Shown: one piece after another, positions 1-13,700 of the stretch | Layout of the letters: each line of letters opens with the position of its first letter | Numbering within the stretch: the first letter of the stretch is position 1 | From: Plumapathes pennacea | Taxonomy: Eukaryota; Cnidaria; Anthozoa; Antipatharia; Myriopathidae | Length of the DNA stretch: 64,000 nucleotides | Reading direction: 5' to 3' | Assembly (NCBI GenBank): GCA_964036295.1 | Contig: OZ038469.1 | Coordinates: 2,985,067 to 3,049,066 of the forward strand | Position numbers and translations under genes: made by a program | Notes under the pieces: model-generated | Seen by the model: only the letters and a program-made list of their open reading frames with translations | Database searches by the model: none | Told to the model about the DNA's origin: nothing

Positions 1-13
1 TTTCTTTTATTAG

Positions 14-3000
14 TACCGACGGGCTTTGTTGGTGTTGAAGCATTGTGCTGAAATAGACGAAGAAAATGCGCTGGTTCCACTTTACGCTGCTAAACTATGC
101 TTCAACAATCTTCACAAGGTTAGTCAAAGTGATTCAATTGTGGATTGATTGGAATGCTATACTGGGTCGCCGTGGAAAGAAACCGTATAGTACATTTAAG
201 CCGACGTTTCGAGCAACAAATTGATTGATGAATCGACTAGGCGTCGATGTGTGAAGCTACAACGCTATAGATCTCCCAACTACTAACTTCCCAAGAATTG
301 ATTGACTGGCAGGTTGATCACATAGACTGATTATGTTTATGCAAGGGTGTAGCGGACGAGCCGTCACTAGATCATTTTAGACATCCCCCAACGTAGTCGT
401 TTGAGTTAATTAACGTTATATTTATGTGTTATCTTAATTTTCACTTTTTCGTTATGCTCTAAACTTCCTTTACTCGATAATTTTACTCTTGGCTCCGTTT
501 TTGAACCTTGACAGATGGAGGAAGGCATAGAATATTCCAAGAAAGCGCTGGCGTGTAAGAACAATCCGGAAATGATGCCAAGAGCTTACCAAGCCTTGGG
601 GATTGGGTACAGTCTTCTAGCAAGCGAAGGTTTGTTTCCTCAGTAATCAAGGAGACAACTATTATTTTGTTATATTCTCGTCACCTACTATAGGTACAAT
701 TAGAAGGGAGATATCGATGTGATTTTATCGTTAGACATTACTAACCAAATGTTCCAATTTGCTCAGGAAAACAAAGCTACAACTTTCAACCCAAGGAATC
801 GTTTCACTTGTCATTTGAGTTTTCATTGTTTCTTTGTTTTCTTTTGTTTGTAATCAGTTTGTCGTACAACTGAAAGGCAGCAGCTCCAGAAACAAGCCAT
901 GGAAGCTCTTCAAACGTGAGTTCAAAAGGACTAAAAGCCCATGTGGGTCATCGTAATCCAAATCTATATACTGGATATTTTTTACCGTTATAAATTTCTA
1001 TTATTAATATTCTGTCGTGAGGAGGAACACGTCAATTAATTACACTGAATCACTCTACCCTGAGAATTACTCCAGGAACAGTATAACGAACCGAACAAGT
1101 TGGACTGTTGTTAAGACTACACCATTATTTATGTGTGTTTTAATAGTTTCCAAGTGACAAGTTTTCTATTACATTCTTACAGGGCACACGAGCTGGACCC
1201 AGACGACAGTGAAATTCTTTTTCACCTTTCCCTCAGCCAGGCTATCATGAGACAGGTTAGTTTTGTCAACGTTGAGGGAATTCAAACGCACGAATTGCTA
1301 GTCCCTTCGAGTGTCTCAACTCATCGACTGATATGTGCAAACTGGACGCCCGTTTCGAGCATTAGCCTTTCGTTGGGGCAAGTGCTTGAGAAGAAAGCAA
1401 GTGTTGTGATGTACTCAAAATGTCAGTCAACACGTATCCACATTAACCTGAAGTTCGGTTGTAATTCCTCTATCAACAGATACCGAGAGCGCTAAAGAAC
1501 ATCCGTAGCGCAGTAAAAATGGACGCTGGCAACTTGCACTGCTTACATCTGTTGGCCCTTTTGCTCTCGGCTCAGAAAAAGGTGACATTTATATTGTATA
1601 TATTGTTAACTTCTAGACCACATTTCACTGTATAGAGTCTGCTTGTTTCGTCCATCATCTGATGATGATGATGATGATGAGAGGAGGAGGAGAGGTCAAG
1701 TTGGCCATTTGTCTGAAACGGTGTCGGCTGTCAGTTTACGACTGACAAGAATCAAAAACCTGCCCAAATTTGTCGTCAAAATGTATTCAGGACGTCTTTT
1801 TGTGTTTTATCTTTTTTTACAGTATGCTGAAGCACTGGATGTTTGTGATGCAGCTCTTTTAGAATATCCCGAAGATTTCAGGTATGTTATCGTGAGCTTC
1901 TTCATAGTAAAGTGTTTTATATATTTTTTCGCTAAGCGCGAGCAATCTCTATCAAGACCTCGGAATAGTTTTTTTTTTCTCTATACGGACCAACCAAGCC
2001 CAACAAATAGCATATATTTGTCAGGTACAATGTTCTACGATGAAATACATAAAAACAAAACTCATTATGCCATTATTCTTGTTCATCATGCAGCCTTCTC
2101 CTGACCAAAGTGAAACTGGAAGAGGTCAGCATTGGTGGCGATCAAGCGCTGACCACATGCAAACGCATGTTGGAAACCTGGAAACAAGTCTACGAGTCAG
2201 ACACTTCAGGGTTTGTTGTCTCATTTGGGTGTCGAGAGTAGTTTCGTGGGATTAATACATTTCTCTCTCGTAGTTTTCATCGTCATCGCCATCTATATCA
2301 ACTGACAACGTTGTCGTCGACACCGATATCTAATCAATACTTGTCTTAGTCATCATTGTCTTGAAACTTGACAGCATCATCTTTGTCATCACCTTGAACG
2401 GTTTCCTCTTCCGTCGTAGTATTTGGCTTTTCAATGATTGTTGTTGTTGTTGTTGTTGTTGTTGTTTGTTACCTTTTTAGTTTGGTAGTGTTATATTTGG
2501 CCCGTATACTAAATGACGGAATCTTCTGTTTTCTTGAAGGTCGATAGAGTTGAGGAGGGCTGGGTCCGGGTTACTGGACAAAGTCGTCGCTGATACCAGA
2601 AGTTTGAAGCAAATACCGCTGACCGAGATAGGCAGTGAAGTGGACTCAGGTTCGTGGCATTCTGTTTACTGTGGATTCGGGTGCGGGTGCCAAGAAAGAC
2701 AACTGAACAGTTTTATGCGTATATCATTTAAATTCACTTCTGCGTGCTGTTTGTTTGTTTGTTTGTTTGTTTCCTACAGTGGATGGAGCGAGTTCTATCG
2801 CAGCGTCGGTGCGTCTTGAGCAAGCTTTGTCGGACGAGGCTGCCTCCGCGTCAGTCGGTCGGCTAAGTGTCCCGGCAGCCCTTGCGCTGCAGGCCAAGCT
2901 GTGGCTTTCAATAGGTGAGTTGGAAGTTAAACCTACAGTAGTCTGTGATTCGGATTTAGGGGATCCAGATTAATGAAATGGTCATTTCGTGTTTATTTTT

Positions 3001-4737
3001 TGCACGTTGCAACAGTGTCCGAAAGACTTTTGACCATGCGATGTATCAATGCGCATAACCTCGACTCAGGTTCCTCCCCTTCAATGTTGGCTCCATGTTC
3101 AGGCAATGAGGTCGATTAATGCTCAACTACCCAACATTGAACCATGAGAGGGGGGAATGTTGTAATCGTCCCAACAACTACGACCATGAAAGTAGATTAG
3201 CTACATATTAAGAAGCAGTTACGGTTAAGAAATGCCTGCGAATTATCCAAACACTTCGTTCCCCACGGTGACGCAGAGGCGTGCTGCTTATTTGCCAAGC
3301 AAGCGACTCCACTGGTTTGGTTAAATTTTCGGATGTTTATGTGTTTATTTGAATTTAAAGCTACGCTATGAGCTACTCTGCAGTTGAAGCCCGGGTTTTT
3401 ACCATGTTTGTTTGTTTGTTTGTTGTTTGTAGCGGATGTCTACACTAGTATGGAAAAGGATTCTGAATCAAATGCCTGTGTACAGGAGGCTAAACTTATT
3501 TTCCCTCTTTCTCCGGACGTGCTCTTCCAGGTGAGAATTTTCAAATATCACGTAGCAAATTTAGTTTTTCCTGGCATAAGATACCAAGAACTTTTCAAAA
3601 TGAGTGTGAACAGACTGCATTGTTGTACTCTACCCTGGTTCCCAGGTTTTCTCGCTCTCGATCGGATTCTGACCTCCGAAAATTCTACCACAAACCCTTC
3701 TTGGCCGTACAACTTATCAACATTTGTAAATTTTTCCTTTTCTTTCCATCATTTTCCATTTTTGTCTTTGAACTTTTTATCTTAGTGTCTGTTTTTACTG
3801 AAGGCTGCTGGTCAATGTATTTTTGCAGCGTGGTCGCATCAGTGAAATGACCGGTAATCACATCGAGGCCAAAGGATGTTTCGAGAGCTCCACAGCCATC
3901 AACCCAACACACGTGCCTAGCCTACAGCGCCTGGTGAGCAAAGTTTGTCTGTCTGATCTGATCACTCACTGATGCTAGCTTTTTTAAATACGTCACTTTG
4001 CCAAATGCAACTTTTGGCTCGTTTAGTCAGGGGGCAAAACTATGGTATCGGATTATCAAACTTTTTGTCCTTGTTCAAGGCCTGGTTTTCACTTTTTCGT
4101 TGCTAGGGCATGGTGCATCACAAGTCAGGAGACCTCGTCATGGCAGAGAAAGTACTAAGAGAAGCCATCAATATCGATCCTACTGACCACGTGTCTTGGT
4201 GAGTTAGCTGTGGGTTCATTTTATGTTTACAGTCTGCTTTTTGTTATACTTTATAGCTACTGGCTTTAACCTTCTTAGTTACTGTAATTTGTCTTTGTTC
4301 TTACTTGCTTTCGTTGTTTTTGTTGCGGCTTTGAACGTCTTTTCGTTACCTTTGTTTGGCACTGCTGTGTTGTTCCTATCGATGTCTTTAGTTATCGCCG
4401 CTGTCGTCACGATCTTGCTGTTTATAACTTCTTCTCGCTGCCTTTTATTAACATTACTTTTGTTCCCATCATTGTGTCAACCGATGCTGCTGTTTAGTGT
4501 TCCTGTTGTAGTCAAAATCTTTTCTTTGCGCCTGCTATGGTTTATGCCAGTCGTTTTGCTTCTACCGATATGGTCGTTTTAGTTTGAATTTATCTCGTTT
4601 CTCTCAGGCACAACCTTGGCGTGGTTCTTCAGAGTAAAGAAGATCACGAGGCGGCCGCGGACTGTTTGATGACCGCTGTGAACCTCGAGGCGACCTGTCC
4701 GATCGTTCCGTTCACTCTTATCCCACGAATCTTATGA
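14..4737 (+). CDS. TTC7: TTC7 (tetratricopeptide repeat protein 7), 3' part of gene
   Basis: TTC7 is the TPR scaffold that, with FAM126/hyccin and EFR3, holds PI4-kinase III alpha at the plasma membrane (family knowledge). Thirteen exons can be read: 14-118, 515-629, 858-915, 1183-1255, 1480-1581, 1823-1881, 2094-2210, 2540-2649, 2780-2914, 3433-3530, 3829-3933, 4107-4198 and 4608-4737. Phases agree at every junction and every intron is GT-AG. The translation is a run of helical TPR units, for example AHELDPDDSEILFHLSLSQA and KYAEALDVCDAALLEYPEDF. It ends with the conserved tail VPFTLIPRIL before TGA. About 395 C-terminal residues are present; the N-terminal half lies left of the window. Vertebrates have TTC7A and TTC7B; I do not assign this copy to either. 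The family call is firm. Confidence 0.9.
2438..2466. repeat. (GTT)n microsatellite in TTC7 intron
   Basis: About nine GTT units in the intron before the exon at 2540. A second GTT run occurs at about 41562-41585 in UTP25. Confidence 0.9.
2748..2772. repeat. (TTTG)n beside TTC7 acceptor
   Basis: Six TTTG units directly precede the acceptor TTCCTACAG of the exon at 2780. A similar TTTG run at 3405-3421 precedes the acceptor of the exon at 3433. Confidence 0.9.
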
Positions 4738-4903
4738 TATGATGGAGATCCTGATAAAACTCTCCTAAATTACGTCTTTTCGGGGATGAACAGGAATAAT
4801 GAATTTCATCTCTAAGAGTTCGAGAAAAACTCATTATTTCCAGAAAACCAAGGTTATTATGCCACTATTCCACTGCAAAAATTTCCTTTATTCCAACTCA
4901 TTT

Positions 4904-4936
4904 CCCCCCCCCCCCCCCCCCCCCCCCCCCTCCCCC
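4904..4936 (+). repeat. Poly(C) tract in TTC7 3' UTR region
   Basis: Twenty-seven consecutive C residues are followed by TCCCCC. The tract lies between the TTC7 stop and its likely poly(A) signal. Length may be affected by assembly error. Confidence 0.9.
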
Positions 4937-5054
4937 GATACGTCAAAATTAGGGATAAACACTCGAACTTGAACAATTTAGTGCTTGAAAACCTCAGCAT
5001 GGCATGCTGGTAAAAGCTTTGTTTCTTTTCTTAGATAAAGCAAATATAGTCACA

Positions 5055-5060
5055 AATAAA
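5055..5060 (+). terminator. Candidate poly(A) signal of TTC7
   Basis: AATAAA lies about 320 bp after the TTC7 stop codon, in A/T-rich sequence. It is the first canonical hexamer I noticed downstream. Confidence 0.4.
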
Positions 5061-7734
5061 AGCACAAAGAATCGCAACGGGTTGACGTCGAGTTATGTAC
5101 ATGATCAATCAGATCATACGTAACCGGCCAAGAATCTGGAATGGATATTTGCTTGGGGATATATACTTACCGACGTCTGTTCCATTCGAATTATCGAGAA
5201 TTTGTTTTTTCGGAGAATGTTGAATTAATTTTTGAAAACAACTATGGATTCCGAGAACTGGCTGGTGCTTCCGAGTATTCAGAAGTTGAAAGCTGATTGG
5301 CTGTTGTAGTCCAAATACATCCTGTCTGATAAGTATTGTCTTTTATTTTAGCAAGGTGATTTCGATTGCTGGGACGTACTTCAGGTAAGGTCGCAAAGTT
5401 AAATGTATTCCATACGGACTGACATGACAAGCAGTCACAGCATTTTTAGATCGATGCTGGCCGACGTTTTGTTCCAGTGTCGGTCGCCAAACTTCCGCAC
5501 GGATTCTGTACATAAATACCGTTCCGATTAGCTCCTTCGTCTAGCCATGTCGTCGGCGTTAAAGCAGATCAGAATACAGCACCTATTCGGTGGTAGGCAG
5601 ATGGATAGAGCCATCTGTATAACGTATGTTGCTCGGCGAATGTAACAACCAAACAGAATTAATTTTTGTGGTGATGCCTGATTCGCAACACTCGTTCTTT
5701 CACGCTTCCAAAACTTGTTTTCTTCCCCGTTTTCAGTTCTTTTCGTGGATAATTCCACATAACTGACCAGTGCTTCGAAGGATATTGCAAACGTTTACTT
5801 CTAAATCTCAAAGTGCATCAGAAATGGTCATACGTGGCAATGTTTTCTCATTATGTGAAAAATTGATTCACCGAGTTATGTTAATAGGCCGTCTTTCCAG
5901 AAGATACTTCAGTTGGTTTCACTGAAGCATTAAAGCCGAGAATAAGCAAAACCTTCGCAACACGCTCTTAACGCAGTCGACTCGGATCGTTCATCTCCAG
6001 CCACTTATTGCCAGAGGAAAATATTTACTTTCTTAGAGCCCGATCGCACTGGAAAGTTTAATCGATAATAACTCGGCATCGAGAGCAATACGACAGGGCT
6101 TTTTCAATGTTTGGTAGGCTGACATATATTTCTGGTGAAAAGCGCTGTTTGCACTTCAAATGACGCAAATGGTTGGGTCGTTAAAATTGCGAGCGCGACG
6201 GAAGCCTTAAATAAAGAATGAACTCGGCAGGTCCATAAAACGTCAACTCAAAATATTGTTAAATTTGTTTGTAGCCAAAAGCTCTATTCATAGAACAGAA
6301 AAGATGTTAGTCATTCATTTAAGGCTTGGCTTTCTACGTCCAAGCCACCCTCGTTCATTTTCAATATTATACACTATGATGAGATTAGTGTAGTTTATTG
6401 GATACATTTTTCAGTTAATGCACTTTGCTAGAGCAAACCGGTCACGCATCAATTTTAGATGTTGTATCGGCGGTAAGATTAAATTTATTCGCATTGTATT
6501 CCACGATTGTGCGACGTATAAACTATGCAGGCTGCAAATATATGTAAACTTCGAGAAAGTTCGGTGTTTCCTGAGTAATGTATTCACTGCTGGCTCTACC
6601 CCGATGTCTGACCAAGCGTTTCTTAATAACTACTGTTGGAATGATTAATGTGAGTTGCATAAACTAAACCAACGGAGGTAGAAAACAAAATATTCTTTGT
6701 TGCTGTTAATTTGTGAAACTCTGTTAGAAACTATACTAATCGAAATTTATTCTTGGCTCGACCCATGTTATAGACTGCAGAATCTGCCAAATTTGAGCCA
6801 CCAATATCAATCTCTTTATGAGCGAAATTTCGTAAAAAAATGGTGTGGCTCACGAATGGTTCAAACCTTAAACTAAACTTCAGTTTCTTCAGATTCTTGG
6901 TGGAGGAAGTTGTTTTTAAACTTTAACTTAAGTAATTGAATTACTTTCTCTTGCTTCTGATAAAAATATCAAATTTAGTTGGCACCGACGTTATTGACAC
7001 CTTAGAAATTACCCATGCAATTTTGCATGAATAAAACTGGCAGGCTCAAATAAACAAAAATTTGTGATGTTTTGAACAGAGTTAAATTTGCAATAAAGTA
7101 ATTGTGTAACCTGCACAAAAAATCGGGCTTCCTAGAATGTTTTAGGGATTTGTTTGGCTTGGTTTCAAGGCTTACAACTCAGTCGTGCAAACAAATGTAA
7201 GTTAAGGGTACCTGCTAATATGCCATATGAGTGATGTTCCTTATTTTATATCTAGAGTTGTCTCTTGCTACCTGAGTTGAGCCAAGACTGAAACAAAGCA
7301 GAAACAAGGCAAAAGTAGACCATAGAGTTAAGAGGAGAAATCTAGAATCTTCTTTCTTTCCAACTGGAAACAAATTTAACAACGTTAAAAGATCAATTGG
7401 CATGTTTGTAATGAAAGTGTTTTAATTATTTTTTATCCTGGCAGAGGACCAGAAGTTGTTTACGATGTTTTCTTTTGTGAAATTTGGAAGAGGCTTTAAT
7501 ACCTGATGGCAGCCCGGAGAGTACAAGGTAAATTAAAAATTACTATAATTGTACCATTTGGCATACCATCAAGTCTCATGGATATTACCCCTGTTTCCTC
7601 CCACCTTTTTCCAGTCACTTTCTTGACTCTCTGAAGATATGCCTTTGCGCATTCTCCCACTCCATGAACACACTCACGCCTGAACACAAATTGTCATTTG
7701 GGCGATCAACATTACTCTGTCCATTTTGTTTTAG
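5061..7734. other. Intergenic region and possible 5' exon/intron of sacsin
   Basis: About 2.7 kb with no ORF resembling a known protein on either strand. The first clear sacsin exon (7735) begins with two bases completing a split codon, so at least one upstream coding exon must exist, and it probably lies here. I could not place it with confidence and saw no ubiquitin-like domain as in the human N-terminus. No repeat structure was recognised. Confidence 0.5.
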
Positions 7735-10700
7735 GCTCCTCGTTCGGCCAGAGACGGCCTCCTTTGACGGACATATTGAAGAGCATCCTAGAACGATACC
7801 CAGACGGAGGGCAAATTCTCAAGGTGAAAAAATAATTAGTTTAACTGTGTAACACCCAGAGAAGACTTTAAAAATGAAATTATGACTCAATAACGTGCAG
7901 TCTCAAAGACAGGGTAAACTCAATAATTTAGTCTCTTTTATGAACTCACCCCACTGGTCCAGAGGACATTGCAGACCCATTCAAAATGGCAACGGAAAGA
8001 ATTCATTACACTTTTAAGCAAGATAGGTAAAATCGTGTGCAAAAGTCAGAGAATGCGTTTTACATTAAATCTACAGGAAATTATTCAGAATGCTGACGAT
8101 GCCGGAGCAAGAAAAATCAGCTTTCTTCTTGACACACGCCAAGACCACTATGGCAAATCGTCCTTGTACCACCCTGATTATCTTCGTGAGCCATCCCCAG
8201 GCCTCCGCAACTTCCAAGGCCCTGCGCTCTATGCCCAAAACGATGCGCTATTTAAAGAAGACGACTGGGAAAACCTGATGAACTTGATGAAAAGTAACAA
8301 GAAAGACGATCCCCTTAAAGTTGGGCGCTTTGGAATTGGCTTTAATTCTGTGTACCACATAACTGGTGCGTGCTTAGTTTGATAAAAAATCTTTACTAAG
8401 TGAATTGTCGTGTGCTAACCAAATTAAATTTTCAAATCAGTTTCCCATTATTTATTGACGTTGGCCTTATAGTTACATGTTAATTGATAGTTACAAAAGT
8501 ATGGTATGCTTCACTATGTGAGCATGTGTCTGTCTCTGTGTGTATCACTACTCTAGCTACCTTACATTTTCTCTAGAAGAGCAATAATACCAAGCACATT
8601 ATCTTTAGATCTTCCTGGCCTAGTAAGTGGTGGTCGCCTGGGGTTCCTTGATCCACACGAAACTCATTTCGTACGCAATGAAAGTGGTCAACAGTTCAGC
8701 CTTGAAGATCCTTTACTAGACGATTTTTGCGATCAGTTTTCCCCATTTGAAGATGTTTTGGACTGCAAGATTTCTACAGGTTACTACGAAGGGACTTTGT
8801 TTCGCTTCCCACTTAGAAACGAGCCATCGCAACTTTCTAGTAAGCCGTACACTGTAGAAAAAGTGAAGAATCTCTTCGAGTCACTCAGGCAGGAAGCTAA
8901 GTTGATTTTACTGTTCCTAAAGAATGTCGAGGAGATCTGTTTGTATGAAACAAACGAAGTCAGCAAAGAAATATTAGTATTTAGCGTCAAGCTAAAGGAT
9001 ACTTGTAGGACACAAGTCCGGGAAGAGAGGAGAAAGTTCTTGGAAAAGCTGACACCATTAGATCCGACGAACGGAAAGATTGAACTTTGTCAGAAAGTAG
9101 CAATCGAGGAGACTGAACAGCAGAGAACGATATGTCATGACTGGCTCATCTACAACTGCGTCGACCCAACAAACAGCCGAATCCGTGAGCTTTACGAGCA
9201 GCTCGGGCTTCTTCCTTGGGTTGGCTTCGCCACACCACTGACTCGTGCGGCAGGTCCTTCAGAGGGACGAATCTTCTGCTTTTTACCGCTTCCACCAGAC
9301 GCCGACGCAAAGACAGGTTTTCCAGTCCACATTCACGGATACTTTGGTCTCAGTGATAACCGGAGAGGTCTGAAGTGGCCCGGTCCCGACTGCCAGAATG
9401 ATGACACTGCCGAGTGGAATGAACTCTTGTTGAAAATTGTTGGAAGCAATGCTTACGCTGCATTGCTGGAGGCCCTGACAAAGACGTCAAACGAAAGTAA
9501 AGACTTGGCGTACCAATCATGGCCGTTCATCGAGAACGTGCAAGCACACTGGAAATGCATCATTGAGCCGATGATAAAAATTCTTGTTCAGAAGAACGTT
9601 TTCTGGACCGAAGCTGATGGAGGAAAATGGATCAAAGCACAAGAATGTCTCCTCAATCGTATGGAGGTCGCAACACCCCCTGTTTTGAGCCATTTGATCC
9701 ACACGGTGCTCCAAACTCTAACACAAGCGAGTGAGAGCGTTGTTACGGTTCCCAGTCACATGATGTTGATTATTTCCACCCTGATGTCCACGTGGGTCCA
9801 AATTCGTGAAGTTACTCCTGCATGTGTTAGGGCGTTGCTAAAGAAGAAGCATCAAGGACACTGGACATTGGCAAACATGAGAAGGGATGAAAAACTGAAG
9901 TTGTTGGAATATATCCTCCTTGATAACCAGTTCTTCGACCTTGAGGGTATCGCTCTTTTGCCGAAAGCTGATGGCACCTTTGTAGATTTCCGCTCTCTAC
10001 GTCACAACACAGAAGCATCTGCTAACGTTTACGTTACCAGTTTGGAGCATCCACGAGAGCTGTTTCCAAACTTCGATCAGCAGTTGCTTGACCAACGGAT
10101 TCCGGCGAGAGTATCTCAATGTCTTTCGCAATTGGCAAACAATCCACACCACCCTTTCCAGTTGGTGACGCTAGATACACCTCTCGCAAAGAAGCTTTTA
10201 TGGAATGTCATCCCCAAAGAGTGGTTGCAAGGCAACAAGTACCTTGAGTGGTTTCCTGAAAGAAACCATCACCCCTCACAGAGTTGGCTGAAAGTTCTGT
10301 GGGAATGGCTTGGGCCTCGAAGCCTTACATCGTTTGAGGGATACCCCCTCATTCCCCACACCAACGGAGGGAAACACTTCATCGAGAAATTAAGCAAGCC
10401 AACTACAGTTATCAAGAAACAATGGCATCCATCAAAAATGCCAGATGTCGTCGCTGCTGTCTTACGAAAATGCCAGTGCGTGGTGCTCGACTCTCTGCCC
10501 GAATATGTGACTCACAGGTCACTCCAAGCCTATATCGCCTTTCCCAATGCAGAGGGAGTCCTTAGTGTGCTTCAGAGTCTGGAACGCGGTGGGTGCATTC
10601 AGAGGATTGCTCAATGTTCTCCAGACCAGAAAAGGACCTTGCGTCAATATCTCACGGGTATCGCAACTGTCAATCAAGGACAAACAGACCTATTGCTGCA

Positions 10701-13700
10701 GCTGCCGATCTTCGAAGGAATAGATGGCAAATCGTTTCTGGCACTAAACAGTCGAAAAGGTGTCGCTCCACCCCGATCCCAACTTCCTGAAGGTCTATCA
10801 ATTCGTGAAGCATCCCATGTAATTTCAGCTGACGATGATTCTTCCTGTCATCTCTTGAAGCTTCTTGGTGTATCACTGCCCAAAGTACCAGATTTCCTGG
10901 TGTCCAGGGTGTTTCCTGTAATTTCATCTGGATTTTACAGTCATAAAGAAGTAACCTCCCTAATGCTTTGGGTGCTGAAAAACTTCAACACATTTCAGTT
11001 TCAATTTCCGATGTTTGGCTCCCATCTTAAGATGCTGCGGTGCATTCCTTTGGAGAATGACTCTCTGGTAATGTCAAGCGAAAGTTTTGACCCTCGGGAC
11101 ACATTATTGCAAGAGCTGTTTAAGGGAGACAACGCTAAGTTCCCTCGCGTTGATTTTTGTGACCAAACATTACTCCTTGTTCTCAGCTCTCTTGGAATGC
11201 AATGTATTCCAAAGCCCGATGACCTCCTAAACGTCGCCAGATGTTTACCAAGTGTTGCTTACGATGTTGCCCGGCAGAGGGGAATGGCACTGCTAAAGAT
11301 CCTTTCCAAACACACAGAGATGCTCAAAGCCAAAGTCCCATCAACGGGAAAGTCACTGGCTGAAGGTTTAATTGATCTTCCGTGGATACCATGTCAACAG
11401 ACTCCACCAGAATCCTACCCAAGAGTAATGCCATGGCAAACAGGGTATGGCACACTCTACAAACCGAGTGACAGCAAGCATTTCAAGCATGCCAATCTGG
11501 TTGGAGCATCTAAACCCATTGCCCCTAGAACGGAAAGCGCTGCCGTGGAGAAAGCATTTGGGTGGGACAAAGACCCTCCTTTGCCATCAGTCCTCCAGCA
11601 GCTTACAATTGCTTGCACCAAGGTACATGAACAGTCCATGAACGGAAGACAAATGGAATACTTTCGCAACATGCTAAGGGAAATTTACCAAGTACTTTCC
11701 GAGGCCAAAGATCAGCTATGGCAGCTTTGTAGCCCTGACATCCCCGGTTGGATTTGGCATGGCAGTGGGTTTGCTCCTCCAAGTAGGATGGCGTTTCATT
11801 CAGACTGTCAGCTAAATTTAAAACCACATCTTTACACCGTGCCTGACGATTTCCAAGAATTTCACGACCTGTTTGTGAAGTTTGGTGTACGCGAAACCTT
11901 CCGAGAGTCTGACCTTCTAAGCGTTCTACACATGATAAAAGAAAGCCACGAAAAGGGGAATGTGTCTGGGGATCTCCAATTGTGTATTGATATTCTACAT
12001 TGGATTGTAAAGGACCACCAACCGGTGTCGGAGAATCTTTGCCAGAGCGTCCTTGTCCCTGCCATGACCTATGACAACACTCTGAAGTTAGTTCCATGTG
12101 GAGAGGCTAACTACTGTGATGCTGATTGGCTCAGAGGCGGTGGATCAGAGCTGCAAATTACGTCCGATTACACCCTCATTCATGAGCGAATATCGATCAC
12201 GACTGCTTCTTTGCTGCGTGTTCCTCCAATCAGCACATCTCTCACGTCAGCAGAACCTTTGGGTTTTGAACAAACTGGGCCCCACGAACCAATCACCACT
12301 CGCCTAAAGAACATCTTAGACGAGTACAAGGAAGGAGCGGGGGTTTTGAAAGAGTTGGTGCAAAACGCAGACGACGCAGGTGCAACTGAGGTGAAGCTAC
12401 TTGTTGACTGGCGTAACCATGACACACACAAGCTCCTATCACCTGGAATGGCCGACTGTCAGGGACCTGCATTGTTGGCATATAGCAATTCAGTCTTCAC
12501 AGATGACGACTTACAAAATATCAGCAAGCTAGCCGGTGCAACAAAGAAGGAGGACATGGAGAAGATTGGTCGCTTTGGGCTCGGCTTCAGTTCTGTCTAT
12601 CATTTTACAGACGTGCCAAGTTTCCTTACTCGAGAGTATGCAGTGTTCTTTGACCCACATACAAAACATCTTGGAGCGCACATTAAGAATAGTTCCCGGC
12701 CTGGCATCAAGCTTAACTTAAAGCTCAACTCTAAGCCTCTGAAGGCTTTCCCTGACCAATTTAAGCCATACAATGGAATCTTTGGGTGCAACACAAGTGG
12801 GAATAACGGAAGTTTCTATTTCGATGGCACACTGTTCAGGTTCCCGTTTCGGAAAAAGGCAGGTGAAATTTCTGATAAGAAGTACAGCAGAGAAGACATG
12901 CGAAAGCTTCTGATCTCTTTCCAAGCCATTTCGTCAAACCTGCTTCTCTTCGTACAGAATGTGAAGCAAGTCAGTATCTTTGAAATAGAGGAATCTGCAC
13001 GCGACCCATCATCTCCGCGTATGTTGCTGAACGTGAGCAGAGAGGAGAAGCCTGCTTTTCCAGGAAAGACGAATCCACCGAAGAAATCGTTCTTGAAAGA
13101 TTGTGCTGAGTGGAACAGATCAGCCACAAGGGAACATATGTCAGCTGGAAAAGCGCCCAAACGCTCAAACATTGTGTCAGTTAAGCGCACAATTTACCAA
13201 GCAGATGGAGATGTGGACCATCAGGAGTGTAGCAAATGGCTTATTAGCAGCTGTCTGGGACAAAAGAAATCATTTGAAGTTGCAACAAGCCAAGAAGGTC
13301 GAGCACAGGGATTGCTCTCCTGCGCAAGTGTTGCGGCCAGGTTGAATCCTAGTGGGTCGGGTGCTTCCACCGCTGCTACTCGTGGCGAAGCATTCTGCTT
13401 TCTACCATTATCCATTTCAACTGGCCTTCCAGCTCACGTTAACGGCTATTTCGCAGTAACGTCAAACCGCCGAGGAATATGGGAAGCAACGACAACCGAA
13501 ATTGGCCACACAGGGAAGCCTCTTGAAGCTCGATGGAATGAAGTATTGATGGAGGATGCATTGGCGGAGGCATATCTCAACCTTTTAGTTGACTTGGCCC
13601 AGCTAAAACAACTCCAAAAAATCCAGTTGTATGGGTTTTCAAGTCTGTGGCCTAACATTAAAGCGATGCATTCACATGCGTGGAAACCTTTGATCAAGAG

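Noticed and set aside
4223-4582. Hydrophobic 119-codon ORF resembling a multi-pass membrane protein.
   Set aside because: It lies entirely within a T-rich TTC7 intron; hydrophobicity follows from T-rich codons.
5547-5592. Candidate first coding exon of sacsin (ATG, 15 codons, ending TTC GGT G before GTAGGC).
   Set aside because: Phase would fit the exon at 7735 (giving FGG-SSFGQ), but the donor is ordinary and nothing in the 15 residues matches known sacsin N-termini. Kept out of the gene model.
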